Below are positions 24,355-33,312 of a stretch of 64,000 nucleotides of DNA, one piece after another; position 1 is the stretch's first letter; every line of letters begins with the position of its first letter. The notes beneath the pieces are model-generated. The model had not been told where the DNA came from and made no database searches. It saw only the letters and a program-made list of their open reading frames with translations. The position numbers were made by a program, and so were the translations under genes. The DNA comes from Chthoniobacterales bacterium. Its GTDB lineage: Bacteria > Verrucomicrobiota > Verrucomicrobiia > Chthoniobacterales > UBA10450. The stretch is taken from positions 1 through 64,000 of the forward strand of contig JAICUQ010000002.1 of NCBI GenBank assembly GCA_025935755.1. Direction: 5' to 3'.

Positions 24355-25080
24355 GTGAGCGTGCGCATCGCCATGTGGTCTGGTCCGCGAAATATCTCGA
24401 CGGGTATGATGCGCTCATGGGGTAATCGGGACGATACTATCGTTATCGATGAGCCATTTTATGCTTATTACCTCAAAGCCACGGGCATAGAACATCCCGG
24501 CGGTGAGGAGGTCATTGCGACCGGCGAAACCGATTGGCGGAAAGTCGTTGCCCAGCTGACCGGACCGATGGCGAATGGTAAGCAGATTTTTTTTCAGAAA
24601 CAGATGACACATCATCTGTTGCCCGGGATAGATCGCGAATGGCTTGGAGCAGTGACCAATTGCTTTCTTATTCGCGACCCACGGGAAGTCATTCATTCGT
24701 ACATAAAAAAGCGAGAAGATCCCGCGCTCGAAGACCTCGGTTTCGTCCAGCAGGAAGAGATCTTTGATTTTGTGCGAACACATACGAGGAACGTGCCGCC
24801 GGTTGTCGATGCCGGAGACGTACTTCGAAATCCGGAGCGGACCCTGCGGCTGCTCTGCGAGGCAATCGGAGTCGAATTTAGCAAGTCGATGCTTTCCTGG
24901 CCGCCGGGATTTCGCGACACCGACGGTATTTGGGCCAAGCATTGGTACGGCGAAGTGGCGAAAACGACTTCGTTTCAGCCGTATCATCCGAGCGACCACA
25001 AAGTGCCTGGAACTTTACACGAGATTTACGATCGCTGCCGCGAGTGTTACCAAAAGTTGTCCGAATATCGACTACGCTAA
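24355..25080 (+). CDS. Sulfotransferase-like P-loop protein paired with an aminotransferase-like gene
   Basis: 241 residues from the GTG at 24355 (a TTG at 24319 is also open). The N-terminal loop MWSGPRNISTGMMRSW matches the phosphosulfate-binding loop of the sulfotransferase superfamily. TNCFLIRDPREVIHSYIK matches the 3'-phosphate-binding segment. No other sulfotransferase signature can be assigned. The next gene (25229) encodes a class IV aminotransferase-like protein. From memory, plant genomes encode one long protein joining these same two domains (branched-chain aminotransferase-like proteins), so the pairing is probably functional. Substrate unknown. Confidence 0.72.
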   Translation: MSVRIAMWSGPRNISTGMMRSWGNRDDTIVIDEPFYAYYLKATGIEHPGGEEVIATGETDWRKVVAQLTGPMANGKQIFFQKQMTHHLLPGIDREWLGAVTNCFLIRDPREVIHSYIKKREDPALEDLGFVQQEEIFDFVRTHTRNVPPVVDAGDVLRNPERTLRLLCEAIGVEFSKSMLSWPPGFRDTDGIWAKHWYGEVAKTTSFQPYHPSDHKVPGTLHEIYDRCRECYQKLSEYRLR

Positions 25081-25099
25081 TTTCTCCGACAGCGCCGCA

Positions 25100-25131
25100 A
25101 AAAAGCGGCGCCAGGTCGCCGCACTACAAAG
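25100..25131. repeat. Short repeat (AAAGCGGCG...CGCCGCACTACAAAG)
   Basis: Imperfect palindrome AAAGCGGCGCCA-GGTCGCCGCACT with a CAAAG end. An inverted copy lies at 48733-48763. It sits in the 148-bp spacer between the sulfotransferase-like and aminotransferase-like genes. Confidence 0.6.
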
Positions 25132-25183
25132 CGGGGGTTCGCGCTCCAAATCCCGATCAGCCACTTGGAATTCTTAACCTGAA

Positions 25184-25208
25184 ATTCGTGTTCATTCGTG
25201 TGGATTAG
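25184..25208. repeat. ATTCGTGT direct-repeat unit
   Basis: Two direct copies of ATTCGTGT (25184 and 25194) followed by GGATTAGTG. I recognise this type of intergenic repeat from other genomes (from memory). It ends at the GTG that could serve as an upstream start for the next gene. Confidence 0.45.
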
Positions 25209-25228
25209 TGATTAGCTTTTCTGGCCTC

Positions 25229-26155
25229 ATGCTTCAGAAATTCGATGAGCGAAACCGGGACCTGATCGCAAACATCAACGGGGACCTGGTGCATCGCGAT
25301 AAGGCTGCGATCAGTCCGTTTGATTCGGCCGTGCAGGGAGGCGACGCGGTCTGGGAAGGATTGCGACTGTACAACGGCCGGATTTTCAAGCTGCACGAGC
25401 ATCTCGACCGCCTCGAGCGTTCAGCGCGCGCAGTTTCGTTGGCCGAAATCCCTCCGCGCGAAAAAATTATTGACGAAATTAAACGCACGCTGGCGGCGAA
25501 CAAAATGCGCGACGGCGCTCATATTCGGCTAACGCTCACGCGCGGAGTGAAAATTACTTCGGGCATGGACCCCCGACTCAACCAGAGCGGGCCGACACTG
25601 ATCGTGCTCGCCGAGCATAAGCCGCCGGTGTACGCGAAATCCGGGCTGAACTTAATCACGAGCAAGACCCGCCGCCCGCCGCCGGAGGTTCTGGATGCGC
25701 GGATCCATCATGCAAACTTGCTGAACTCGATTCTGGCAAAGATCGAAGCGAACAATGCCGGCGCGGATGACGCGCTCATGCTCGACACGCGCGGGTTCGT
25801 TGCTGAAACAAACGCGACGCACGTGTTCATTGTGCGTGGTTCCAATGGATCTAGCGGCACAAGCGAGCTGGCAACCAGCCGCGTGTTAGCCTGCCCGGAG
25901 GGAATCACTCGTGCAACCGTGGTCGAAATTTGTGTTGCCGAAAAGATCCGGTGCATCGAGACCGACCTGTCTCCTGCCGATATCTACGGCGCTGACGAGA
26001 TGTTCTGCACTGGAACAATGGGCGAATTAGCAGGCGTAATTAGAGTCGACAATCGTCAGATCGGCGATGGAAACATTGGGCCGATGACGAAATATCTGAG
26101 CGATCTGTACCTAAAGCGAACCGCGACCGAAGGGGTGCAGGTCGTGGATATTTAA
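25229..26155 (+). CDS. Class IV aminotransferase-like protein lacking the PLP lysine
   Basis: 308 residues from the ATG at 25229 (GTG at 25208 possible). The fold is that of branched-chain/D-amino-acid aminotransferases: VWEGLRLYNGRIFKLHEHL, NSILAKIEANNAGADDALML, GFVAETNATHVFIV, GITRATVVE, DEMFCTGTMGELAGV. The segment that normally carries the Schiff-base lysine (IKxxNxL) reads RIHHANLLNS, placing His160 at the Lys position. Classical PLP aldimine chemistry is therefore unlikely. From memory the same IHH replacement occurs in the plant fusion homologues, which suggests a conserved subfamily rather than damage. It probably works with the preceding sulfotransferase-like protein. Function unknown. 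Confidence 0.75.
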   Translation: MLQKFDERNRDLIANINGDLVHRDKAAISPFDSAVQGGDAVWEGLRLYNGRIFKLHEHLDRLERSARAVSLAEIPPREKIIDEIKRTLAANKMRDGAHIRLTLTRGVKITSGMDPRLNQSGPTLIVLAEHKPPVYAKSGLNLITSKTRRPPPEVLDARIHHANLLNSILAKIEANNAGADDALMLDTRGFVAETNATHVFIVRGSNGSSGTSELATSRVLACPEGITRATVVEICVAEKIRCIETDLSPADIYGADEMFCTGTMGELAGVIRVDNRQIGDGNIGPMTKYLSDLYLKRTATEGVQVVDI

Positions 26156-26171
26156 AAACTCAATCGTTTTT

Positions 26172-26900
26172 TCACAACTGTTGGGCTGGCCGGATAAATC
26201 CCAGCAGGATCGCAACCGGAATGGCCGTGTAACCAATAAAAAGAAGCCACGCGAAGATCCGGCCGCCTACCGCGAGACGCGGCGTCAGTTTCTTGTCATT
26301 GAATCCGAGCGATTGGAAGAAACTCGAGGATCCGTGGCTCAGATGAAGCGTGAGCAAGAAAAGACCGACAATGTAGAAAGCAGACACATAGTAATTCTGG
26401 AATCCGTACACCATCATCGAATAGACGTCGTAATGCCCGAGCGGATCAGCCTTGAGCAGGGCAAAACGAGGGTCGGTCACGCGTACCGTGAAATGCGCAA
26501 GATGATAAATGATAAACGCGAGCACGATCAACCCGCTGATCACCATGTGACGGGAAGCGAATGTGGCTTTGACATACTCCCGATCAACGTACGGCTCTGG
26601 TCGGGCACGCCGGTTCTCGATAGCCAGCTGAATTGTCACGTAAATATGAATGACCACAGCGGCGAGCAGGAACAATCGAATTAACCACAGCAAAGGGCCG
26701 AGATCGCGCAGATGTTGCGCGTACCCGTTGATCCAATCCGGGCCCAAAAAAATCTGCAGATTCCCCAGCAGATGTCCGACAACGAAAACGATCAAAATGA
26801 CGCCGGTCACGGCGACGATCATTTTCTTTCCGACCGATGAGCGATAAAAAGCAGCGAAAATATTCACCGAGATTTGGCGCACGGCGAGGGGTTGCCGCAC
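26172..26900 (-). CDS. sdhC: Succinate dehydrogenase cytochrome b558 subunit
   Basis: 242 residues, start uncertain (GTG 26900; other in-frame GTGs at 26882 and 26867). It anchors SdhAB to the inner membrane and carries haem b, passing electrons from succinate to (mena)quinone. Five membrane helices are visible. Histidines suited to haem or quinone binding occur in VVGHLLGNLQ, AAVVIHIYVT, SRHMVISG, IIYHLAHFTV and LHLSHGSSSFFQSLG. This single five-helix subunit is the Bacillus/epsilon-type (b558 family), not the SdhC+SdhD type. Its partners sdhA and sdhB lie 23 kb away at 49.7-52.8 kb. It is convergent with the aminotransferase-like gene and divergent from the sugar transferase. Confidence 0.88.
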   Translation of the reverse strand: MRQPLAVRQISVNIFAAFYRSSVGKKMIVAVTGVILIVFVVGHLLGNLQIFLGPDWINGYAQHLRDLGPLLWLIRLFLLAAVVIHIYVTIQLAIENRRARPEPYVDREYVKATFASRHMVISGLIVLAFIIYHLAHFTVRVTDPRFALLKADPLGHYDVYSMMVYGFQNYYVSAFYIVGLFLLTLHLSHGSSSFFQSLGFNDKKLTPRLAVGGRIFAWLLFIGYTAIPVAILLGFIRPAQQL

Positions 26901-26990
26901 TCATCAGATTATAAACACCGCTCCGAGCGTCAAGACCGCACCCGTTCGCGCAGCCCGGATCCCACTCGTGACTGGGGCGATAAGCAATCT

Positions 26991-27019
26991 TTTACTTCAC
27001 TTTACCCCGAGGATATAAT
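26991..27019 (+). promoter_or_regulatory. Sigma70-type promoter before the sugar transferase
   Basis: TTTACT (26991-26996), a 17-bp spacer, then a perfect TATAAT (27014-27019). Transcription would start near 27026, only a few bases before the ATG at 27030. This implies a very short or leaderless mRNA, or that a later ATG (27126) is used. Confidence 0.45.
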
Positions 27020-27029
27020 TGCCGGCCTG

Positions 27030-28541
27030 ATGCCCAACACCCGAGAGCCTCAGACGGTTGTGCAGGAGATCCCTGGCTTCAAGGAGGATCGTTCAGCATT
27101 TCCGAGCGGACGCGCTGACATCATCATGCCGCGGGTCGGCTTCTGGTCGCACTTTCTAAGCCACGAATGGTCGTCAGCTGCGCTCTATCTGTTTTTGGAT
27201 GTGGTGAGCTGGCTAACTATTTACCGAATCGCAGGGTGGTTCCGATACGACGCATTTTATGCGACGCCATTTCAATTCTTCATTGTCAATTTCATTCAGC
27301 TCAGCGTGATTGTAGCGGCGCTGTACTTTGTTGGCGGTTACGATCGGACAGTCGAGAAGTTGACCCTTGGTTATGCCGCCGAGCACATTCTTGCGGTGGC
27401 CGCAGCCGGGCTGGTCAGCGCAATGCTGATCTATTCCGCGGCGACGTTTGATCAGACGATGAAGCCGAGCCGCGGTGTGCTGCTTTTGAGCTTCGCACTT
27501 TTTCTCCCGCTGTCCCTCGCTTACCGCCGGTGGATTCGGCAATATGTCGTTGCGAGCAGCGCAGGCCGCTCTTTTCTCGTGATTGGAGGCGGCGCTACGG
27601 CAAGGCATTTTTACGAGGCCTACAAGAAGTCTTCCAATGGCCAGCAACTGGAATTCGTAGCTGTGGGTGAGGAGCATGTCGGTCAGCGAATCGCCGGTGA
27701 GGGATCTCCGATTGTGCAGGGAGATCTTGCGTCAAAGTTGGACAACCCCGGTAATCGCTACAACGGAATTATCCTTGCCGAGCGAGCAGGCTCTCTGAAT
27801 GACCAATTGCTCGAACGGCTCGTGCATGCGCAGTTCCAGGAAACACGCGTTTACACTTTGGAATCCTTCTATGAAACACAATGGCGTTATCTGCCACTCG
27901 GTATTGTCGATCCCTTTTGGCCGTTGCAGACGGGATTTCAATTGGCGCGTACTTCGCCTTACCACTACCTGAAACGGCTTTTTGATATCACCGCTTCAGC
28001 AACCGCGCTGGCCATTTGTTCTCCGCTGTTCGTTCTCATTCCTCTTTTGATTTGGATCGAAGACGGCGCTCCGGTTCTGTTCAGACAGGAAAGAGTCGGG
28101 CGCGACGGAAAGCGTTTTATACTTTTCAAATTCCGGACGATGCGTTGTCGCGGCGACGAGCCGGATGGGGATCTGTATACGCGTGAAGGTGACCCCCGGG
28201 TGACGCGTGTCGGGCGATGGCTGCGGAAACTTCGGCTCGATGAGTTGCCACAGCTTTGCAACGCCATAAAAGGAGACATTAGCCTGATTGGTCCGCGGCC
28301 AGAATGGAGCAAGTGCGCCGAACGATACGAGCGAAGCATCCCCTTTTATCATTTTCGCCACCTGGTGAAGCCAGGAATTACCGGATGGGCGCAGGTCAAT
28401 TATCCTTACGGCGAGAGTGACAGGGACGCGGTTGAAAAACTAAAATACGACCTTTACTACATCCGACATTACTCGCTAAAGCTGGATGCCATGATCGTGT
28501 TGAAAACCTTATACACGATGCTCTTTGGTAAGGGCCGCTGA
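27030..28541 (+). CDS. Undecaprenyl-phosphate sugar-1-phosphate transferase (exopolysaccharide initiation)
   Basis: 503 residues from the ATG at 27030. Four N-terminal membrane helices and a Rossmann-like CoA-binding-type domain (SFLVIGGGATARHFYEAYK) are followed by a fifth helix. The PglC/WcaJ-type catalytic domain then fills the C-terminus: FRQERVGRDGKRFILFKFRT, the Arg/Asp cluster LRKLRLDELPQL, GDISLIGPRPEW and KPGITGWAQVNYPYG. These enzymes load the first sugar phosphate onto undecaprenyl phosphate at the inner membrane. It opens the polysaccharide locus and is followed 18 bp later by a ligase/polymerase gene. The sugar (glucose or galactose) cannot be told. Confidence 0.9.
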   Translation: MPNTREPQTVVQEIPGFKEDRSAFPSGRADIIMPRVGFWSHFLSHEWSSAALYLFLDVVSWLTIYRIAGWFRYDAFYATPFQFFIVNFIQLSVIVAALYFVGGYDRTVEKLTLGYAAEHILAVAAAGLVSAMLIYSAATFDQTMKPSRGVLLLSFALFLPLSLAYRRWIRQYVVASSAGRSFLVIGGGATARHFYEAYKKSSNGQQLEFVAVGEEHVGQRIAGEGSPIVQGDLASKLDNPGNRYNGIILAERAGSLNDQLLERLVHAQFQETRVYTLESFYETQWRYLPLGIVDPFWPLQTGFQLARTSPYHYLKRLFDITASATALAICSPLFVLIPLLIWIEDGAPVLFRQERVGRDGKRFILFKFRTMRCRGDEPDGDLYTREGDPRVTRVGRWLRKLRLDELPQLCNAIKGDISLIGPRPEWSKCAERYERSIPFYHFRHLVKPGITGWAQVNYPYGESDRDAVEKLKYDLYYIRHYSLKLDAMIVLKTLYTMLFGKGR

Positions 28542-28559
28542 GTACGGCACGAGCGGTAT

Positions 28560-30020
28560 TTGGTCGTATCGATTGATAAACTTTTCTTTTTCACAGCATT
28601 CCCGGTGATCTCAATCCTCTTCCGCAGGGCTTCTCGCTGGATTTTCTTTGCTGCCCTTGCCTACGCTCCCTGGGCATACGGCGCCACAACGTCGGCGACT
28701 ATCAACACAACGAATTGGATATTGCTCACCGCAATCGGGCTTTGGGGAGCCGAGCTACTCACCAGCAGGCGGCGTCCAGGTTTACCTCCCTTTCTTCTCA
28801 TCCTGGCTGGCGCGTTGATTTGCATCGGAGGCTGGATGGTCCTGAATGCCAAATCTATTTATGACCCGGAATTTTCCCTTTTTGTGCAACTGCGGAATGT
28901 TGCCCCGTTTTTCACCGGTTCACTCGATTATGCGAACAGTGCAGCATGGATGTTGCGGGGCACGTTACTGCTCGGAACGATATTGTTCGTCTGCGATCTG
29001 TCGCAAAGCAGTCGGTGGTTGCTGCGACTGTGGTACGTCATCGGCCTGGTCGGCGGTTCGATAGCATTTTTAGGTTTACTACAGAAAGCGACCGGAGCGC
29101 AGATGATTTTCTGGCAGCCGCCACCGCCGCCGGAATATGGAGTAACGACATTTTTCGCGACGTACTTTTACCACGGCAATGCCGGTGCTTTCCTGAATTT
29201 GGTATGGCCCTTGAGCTCCGGCCTGGTTATCCGGGCGTTTACAAGCCAATCTCGGCCAGGTATGCGCGCGCTGTGGACGATCGTTTTTGTTATAACGATC
29301 GCAGGAGTGCTGGCCAACACGTCGCGGATGGCCCAGGTCGTCGCGCTTGTATTGCTGGTGGCGATCGGCCTTCATTTTGGCCCCGGTTTATTGCGAAGAC
29401 TACCCGGCGCCCGGATCAGTGTCGCTATCGCCGGCATGCTTGCTCTCGCTTTCGCACTGATTGCCCTGGCTCAGGCGATTCATCTGGAACAGCCGCTTAA
29501 TCGCTGGCAAGCCATGAGCGAGCAAATTCCAGGCGATGCACGCTGGCAAGCTTCTCGCGTCGCATTGCACGCACTGCCTGGTGCCGGATTTTTTGGATTT
29601 GGTCCAGGCACATTTCGCGTTGTGTTCCCAAGCTACAACGTCGGATCTGAGCACCCGGTTCCGGGGAGCTGGCGATTTTTACACCAGGATTATCTCCAAA
29701 CTGTTATCGAATGGGGTTGGCTCGGAAGCAGCCTGTGGGCGCTGCTCTTTTTCGGTGGAATCCTAGTGGGAATTTTGAGTTACCACAGGTACGCCAGGCG
29801 ACACTGGATGCCGAGGAGACGGGTGATGCAGCCGCTAATTATCGTCGCTCTCGCGGGAGTGGCGACGCATGCGTTGGTCGATTTTCCATTTCAAATCGAA
29901 TCGATCCAGCTTTATGTGGCAACATATCTCGGAGTTTGCTGGGGAAGTCGCTTATGGTACGACCACTCAGCGACCGCAGATGACAGGTCGAAGTCCCTGG
30001 TCAGGACGGGATACCGATGA
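28560..30020 (+). CDS. O-antigen ligase/polymerase-family membrane protein
   Basis: 486 residues if the TTG at 28560 is used; a GTG at 28605 would also work, and there is no ATG before the first helices. About 11-12 membrane helices. The Wzy_C-type periplasmic loop is visible near residues 340-385: FGFGPGTFRVVFPSYN and the signature HQDYLQTVIEWGWLGSS. Members either polymerise repeat units (Wzy) or ligate glycans to lipid A or protein. In this locus with Wza- and Wzc-like proteins, a Wzy polymerase role is the simpler reading. It ends 1 bp before the convergent stop of the tyrosine kinase gene. Confidence 0.8.
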   Translation: MVVSIDKLFFFTAFPVISILFRRASRWIFFAALAYAPWAYGATTSATINTTNWILLTAIGLWGAELLTSRRRPGLPPFLLILAGALICIGGWMVLNAKSIYDPEFSLFVQLRNVAPFFTGSLDYANSAAWMLRGTLLLGTILFVCDLSQSSRWLLRLWYVIGLVGGSIAFLGLLQKATGAQMIFWQPPPPPEYGVTTFFATYFYHGNAGAFLNLVWPLSSGLVIRAFTSQSRPGMRALWTIVFVITIAGVLANTSRMAQVVALVLLVAIGLHFGPGLLRRLPGARISVAIAGMLALAFALIALAQAIHLEQPLNRWQAMSEQIPGDARWQASRVALHALPGAGFFGFGPGTFRVVFPSYNVGSEHPVPGSWRFLHQDYLQTVIEWGWLGSSLWALLFFGGILVGILSYHRYARRHWMPRRRVMQPLIIVALAGVATHALVDFPFQIESIQLYVATYLGVCWGSRLWYDHSATADDRSKSLVRTGYR

Positions 30021-30021
30021 T

Positions 30022-32580
30022 CTAAGCCCCGTTCCCACCGTTCCCGCTGTGATCTGAACCGTAACTAACTCGGTAACTTCGGGAGTAAGCGCCTTCTTCC
30101 TTACCGTAGCCGTGCGATGCGTAGTAGTAGTAGTAACCAACTCCGCGACTACGACGCAGACGATTCAGAATAAGACCAGCCGGACGAATCCCTGATTTGG
30201 CAAGCAACGAAATCGCCCGGCGAACGGCCTGCCGCGGAGTTTTCGCTGCTCGAACCACGATGCACAAAGTCTGAACATGCGGCGTCATGAGCAGCGTGTC
30301 GCTGACCGCGAGAATCGGAGCGCTATCGATCACAACTCGATCGTAGTGCGTGCAAGCCTCCGCGATCATTCGCCCGAAAAACGGGCCAGCGAGAATCTCT
30401 GCCGGATTCGGTGAGCGCCGCCCGCCGGCAAGGACAGAAAGTTGGCCTCCCCTCTCCGTGTGGATATTTCCCGTCACAGCAATGTTCTCGTCCACAATTT
30501 GGATTTCGCCGGCGGGAATTTGCCGCGCTGCTGCCGTTATCTCGGCCTCACCCAGCAGACAATCTATGACCCCGGGGTCGACCTCCTCCTCGGAGTTATA
30601 TCGAACGCTCGGAAAACGGAAAATCTTGTGCATCGTTGGCCGGCGCAGATCGCCGTCGATAAGCAGGACCCGATAGCCCTGTTGAGCCAGAGCAAGCGAA
30701 TAATTTGCGCTGGTAAAACTCTTTCCCTCGTTAGGCACTGCGCTCGTGAACAGCGAAACCTTGCGCTCCGCCTCCGGGCCCAGAAGCGCGAGCGCAGCTC
30801 GTAAATTGCGGAACGCTTCGGCAGCCGGACTTTCGGGAGTCTCCACAACGACGCGGTAATTTGAACTGGCAAACGCCTTCCTGCTTTTTCGTTTCAAACG
30901 GCTGACTGGTCCCTCATCGGTCGTGTCCGGCACAGCCGAGAAGACTGGCAACCCAATGGTGTTTTCCGCCTGGTCCACCGTTTTGATTGAACGATCCAAT
31001 GCATCTGCACCAAAAATGAATGCCAGCCCAACAACCAAACCACCCAGCAATCCCATGAGAATTGTCCTGGTGGGGCGCGGACTAACGGGCGATTGCGGAA
31101 GTGGCGAATGCTCGATGACGCTGACGGCGTTCGCTTTGACGTCTTTACTCAGACTTGTCTCTTTAATCTGGCGAAGAACACTCTCGTAAAGCGCCCGATC
31201 AGTTTCGGCTTGCCGCGCCAATTCCTGGTAGCCGATGGCGGTGCGATTCAGTGCGACCGCGACGCCTTGCTGATCCTGCAAGGCTCTACCGAGATTGTTC
31301 TCCGTAGCTTTGCCTTGCTCGATGGCGTTGCGCAGTAATGCGGGTTGCGCCACCACCGCTTCCCGGAGCTTATCTTTTGCATCGGCCAGGGACGCCTTAG
31401 CGGCAATCATCTTGGGATGTTTATCCTTGTAGCGCAGCGCGTAAGTAGTGATCGAAGCTTCGATCTGCCTGACCGTGCGCCGCGCCTCGGCAACCATTGG
31501 AGCGCTGGCGATACTCGGGATTTGAAGCAAAGCATCGATGTTATTTCCGCTTTTTTGGATTACTTGGATCTGCTCCAGTTCCCCTTCAAGCCGAATCCGG
31601 TCGGCTTTCGATGCGGTAAGCTTAGTGTTCAGGTCTTGCAGCTTATCTTCTACCAAGCCGCCGCGCGGCCCTCCGCTGCCTGAGCCCGATCCCTGTTGTG
31701 AACCGGTCGCAGCGGTACCGCCGCCCAGTTGCAAAGCATCGGGGTTTTTCGCTTTGTAATCAGCCACCGCCGCTTCACTCTTTTGAAGATTCGTCTTCAG
31801 TCGCTCTTCTTCTTCAAGCAAATAACGGAGCGCCTCTTCGCTCATCGACGCGCGCCGCTCGATGGAATTGCGGATGTATTCCCGCCCCACGGCTTCGGCG
31901 AGACGCTGAGCCATCACCGGATCGGGATGAGTGACATACAGATCGATCAAGCGTGTTCCTCTCCGGATCATTGGCCTTACCATGCCCGCCATCGCGCGCC
32001 CCAACCCTTCTTCGAGCGGCGTAAATGTTGTGCCGCCACTCGCGCCTTGACCCTTCGCTTCCGTCTGCGGTGTTTCTGTCTGTGGCGGCGGTGTAGACTT
32101 TTTATCCGGCACAACAGTTTCGCCCAAAAGCGCACGTCCACCGTCGGCGGCAAGACCTTCAGAGCGCACCACTCTCGAAAGCAGGGTTTGGTTTGTCAGA
32201 TTCTGTTCAATCGTCCTCAGCGCCTCCTGGCTGGCCAAAAACACCGACCGCATCCGCGTCGCGGAATCGTCGCTCGGCAGATAAGTCGGCTCCTGAAATT
32301 CCACCTCCAGCACCGTATGCCCCTGATAAAGCTTCGGCGTCCGCGCAAGGTAACCGAGCGCAAGGAAAAAACCGGCCAGGACACAAATGGCCACGATCCA
32401 AATGCGCTCGACGAAAGAATGCCAGAACCGGCGAATATCGAACTTCTGCAATCCCTCGGTATATTGTGCCGTCAGGTCGGCAAGAACGGGTTTCTCCGAG
32501 TTTGTCGGAACGGAGGTAGCTACGGAAGGTTGCGAATGATCGATCACGGCGGAATATCGGCTGCAATCATACACCAACAC
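30022..32580 (-). CDS. Wzc-like polysaccharide co-polymerase / bacterial tyrosine kinase
   Basis: 852 residues from a GTG at 32580 (GTG at 32547 also plausible). N-terminal Wzz domain with TM1 (IWIVAICVLAGFFLALGYL). A long coiled-coil periplasmic region follows, with a Gly/Ser-rich insert near residue 290, then TM2 (ILMGLLGGLVVGLAFIFGA). The cytoplasmic BY-kinase has Walker A VPNEGKSFTSAN, Walker A' VLLIDGDLRRP and Walker B RVVIDSAPIL. The tail has the tyrosine cluster GVGYYYYYASHGYGKEEG and further Tyr residues for autophosphorylation. It controls chain length and export of exopolysaccharide together with the Wza-like protein encoded just upstream. Confidence 0.9.
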   Translation of the reverse strand: MLVYDCSRYSAVIDHSQPSVATSVPTNSEKPVLADLTAQYTEGLQKFDIRRFWHSFVERIWIVAICVLAGFFLALGYLARTPKLYQGHTVLEVEFQEPTYLPSDDSATRMRSVFLASQEALRTIEQNLTNQTLLSRVVRSEGLAADGGRALLGETVVPDKKSTPPPQTETPQTEAKGQGASGGTTFTPLEEGLGRAMAGMVRPMIRRGTRLIDLYVTHPDPVMAQRLAEAVGREYIRNSIERRASMSEEALRYLLEEEERLKTNLQKSEAAVADYKAKNPDALQLGGGTAATGSQQGSGSGSGGPRGGLVEDKLQDLNTKLTASKADRIRLEGELEQIQVIQKSGNNIDALLQIPSIASAPMVAEARRTVRQIEASITTYALRYKDKHPKMIAAKASLADAKDKLREAVVAQPALLRNAIEQGKATENNLGRALQDQQGVAVALNRTAIGYQELARQAETDRALYESVLRQIKETSLSKDVKANAVSVIEHSPLPQSPVSPRPTRTILMGLLGGLVVGLAFIFGADALDRSIKTVDQAENTIGLPVFSAVPDTTDEGPVSRLKRKSRKAFASSNYRVVVETPESPAAEAFRNLRAALALLGPEAERKVSLFTSAVPNEGKSFTSANYSLALAQQGYRVLLIDGDLRRPTMHKIFRFPSVRYNSEEEVDPGVIDCLLGEAEITAAARQIPAGEIQIVDENIAVTGNIHTERGGQLSVLAGGRRSPNPAEILAGPFFGRMIAEACTHYDRVVIDSAPILAVSDTLLMTPHVQTLCIVVRAAKTPRQAVRRAISLLAKSGIRPAGLILNRLRRSRGVGYYYYYASHGYGKEEGAYSRSYRVSYGSDHSGNGGNGA

Positions 32581-32619
32581 GCGGCCCAGAAAAGGCGCAC
32601 CAGCCGAAAAGTTTAATGA

Positions 32620-33285
32620 CTAAAAAATGCTTTCCCCGACGGTAATCGTATCGCCCGGTTCGACGCGAAAACTCCCACCGCCAGTCTTGTTGAACTTCTT
32701 GGCGTTCACTTTGAAAATTTGATCCCCGTTCGCAGCCTGTCGTCGCACTGTTATTCGCTCGGGCGCTGCGATACGTGTATAACCGCCGGCTAAGGCGATT
32801 GCTTCCAAGAGATCGATGCCGCCTGGACTGGACTCAGGCATCTCGTAGTTTCCTGGCCGCCCAACTTGGCCCAGGATCGAGAACCGCCGCTTCGCATACC
32901 CAAGCAGCATGACATTGACCTTCGGGTTTACGAGATAATCCCGGCCATACAATTCAGTCAGCCTTGAGGCCGCTTGCGTCAGTGTTAAACCCGCCAGGTG
33001 TACTGAGCCGAGCAGTGGCACGCTCACATTTCCTTCGGGATTTAATCGGCCGCTGGTACGCAGATCGTCTTCGCCGAACACCTCCACGCCTACATAATCG
33101 TTTGCACTCAGAACATACCCAGCTGGTGCACTCGCTGCGCTTCCCATCGAAAAACCCGGTCTGGCAGCGGATGTGTTTGGCGCTCCGGTCGTCTGTGTTC
33201 CCGCGCCGCCTGAGGTGATTTGCCCCAACGCAAAACCTGGCACAAACGCCAATGCGAACGCAATTGGCAACCCCGATCCCTTCAT
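32620..33285 (-). CDS. Wza-like polysaccharide export protein (SLBB)
   Basis: 221 residues from the ATG at 33285 (the frame extends to a TTG at 33306). Signal peptide GLPIAFALAFVPGFALGQ; no lipobox Cys, unlike Wza. The Poly_export domain begins SANDYVGVEVFGEDDLRTSG and runs through NVSVPLLGSVHLAGLTL to YLVNPKVNVMLL. An SLBB domain follows (FSILGQVGRPGNYEMPES). It is shorter than Wza and lacks the C-terminal outer-membrane helix, so it may need the neighbouring beta-barrel protein as the outer-membrane pore. Same strand as the kinase; 39 bp separate them. Confidence 0.88.
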   Translation of the reverse strand: MKGSGLPIAFALAFVPGFALGQITSGGAGTQTTGAPNTSAARPGFSMGSAASAPAGYVLSANDYVGVEVFGEDDLRTSGRLNPEGNVSVPLLGSVHLAGLTLTQAASRLTELYGRDYLVNPKVNVMLLGYAKRRFSILGQVGRPGNYEMPESSPGGIDLLEAIALAGGYTRIAAPERITVRRQAANGDQIFKVNAKKFNKTGGGSFRVEPGDTITVGESIF

Positions 33286-33312
33286 CCCGATTCGTAAATG
33301 ACTCAAGTCTGT

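Noticed and set aside
31729-32616. 295-codon plus-strand frame opposite the tyrosine kinase gene
   Set aside because: Shadow of the Wzc-like coding region; no recognisable motif and His/Arg/Phe-rich composition typical of antisense frames.
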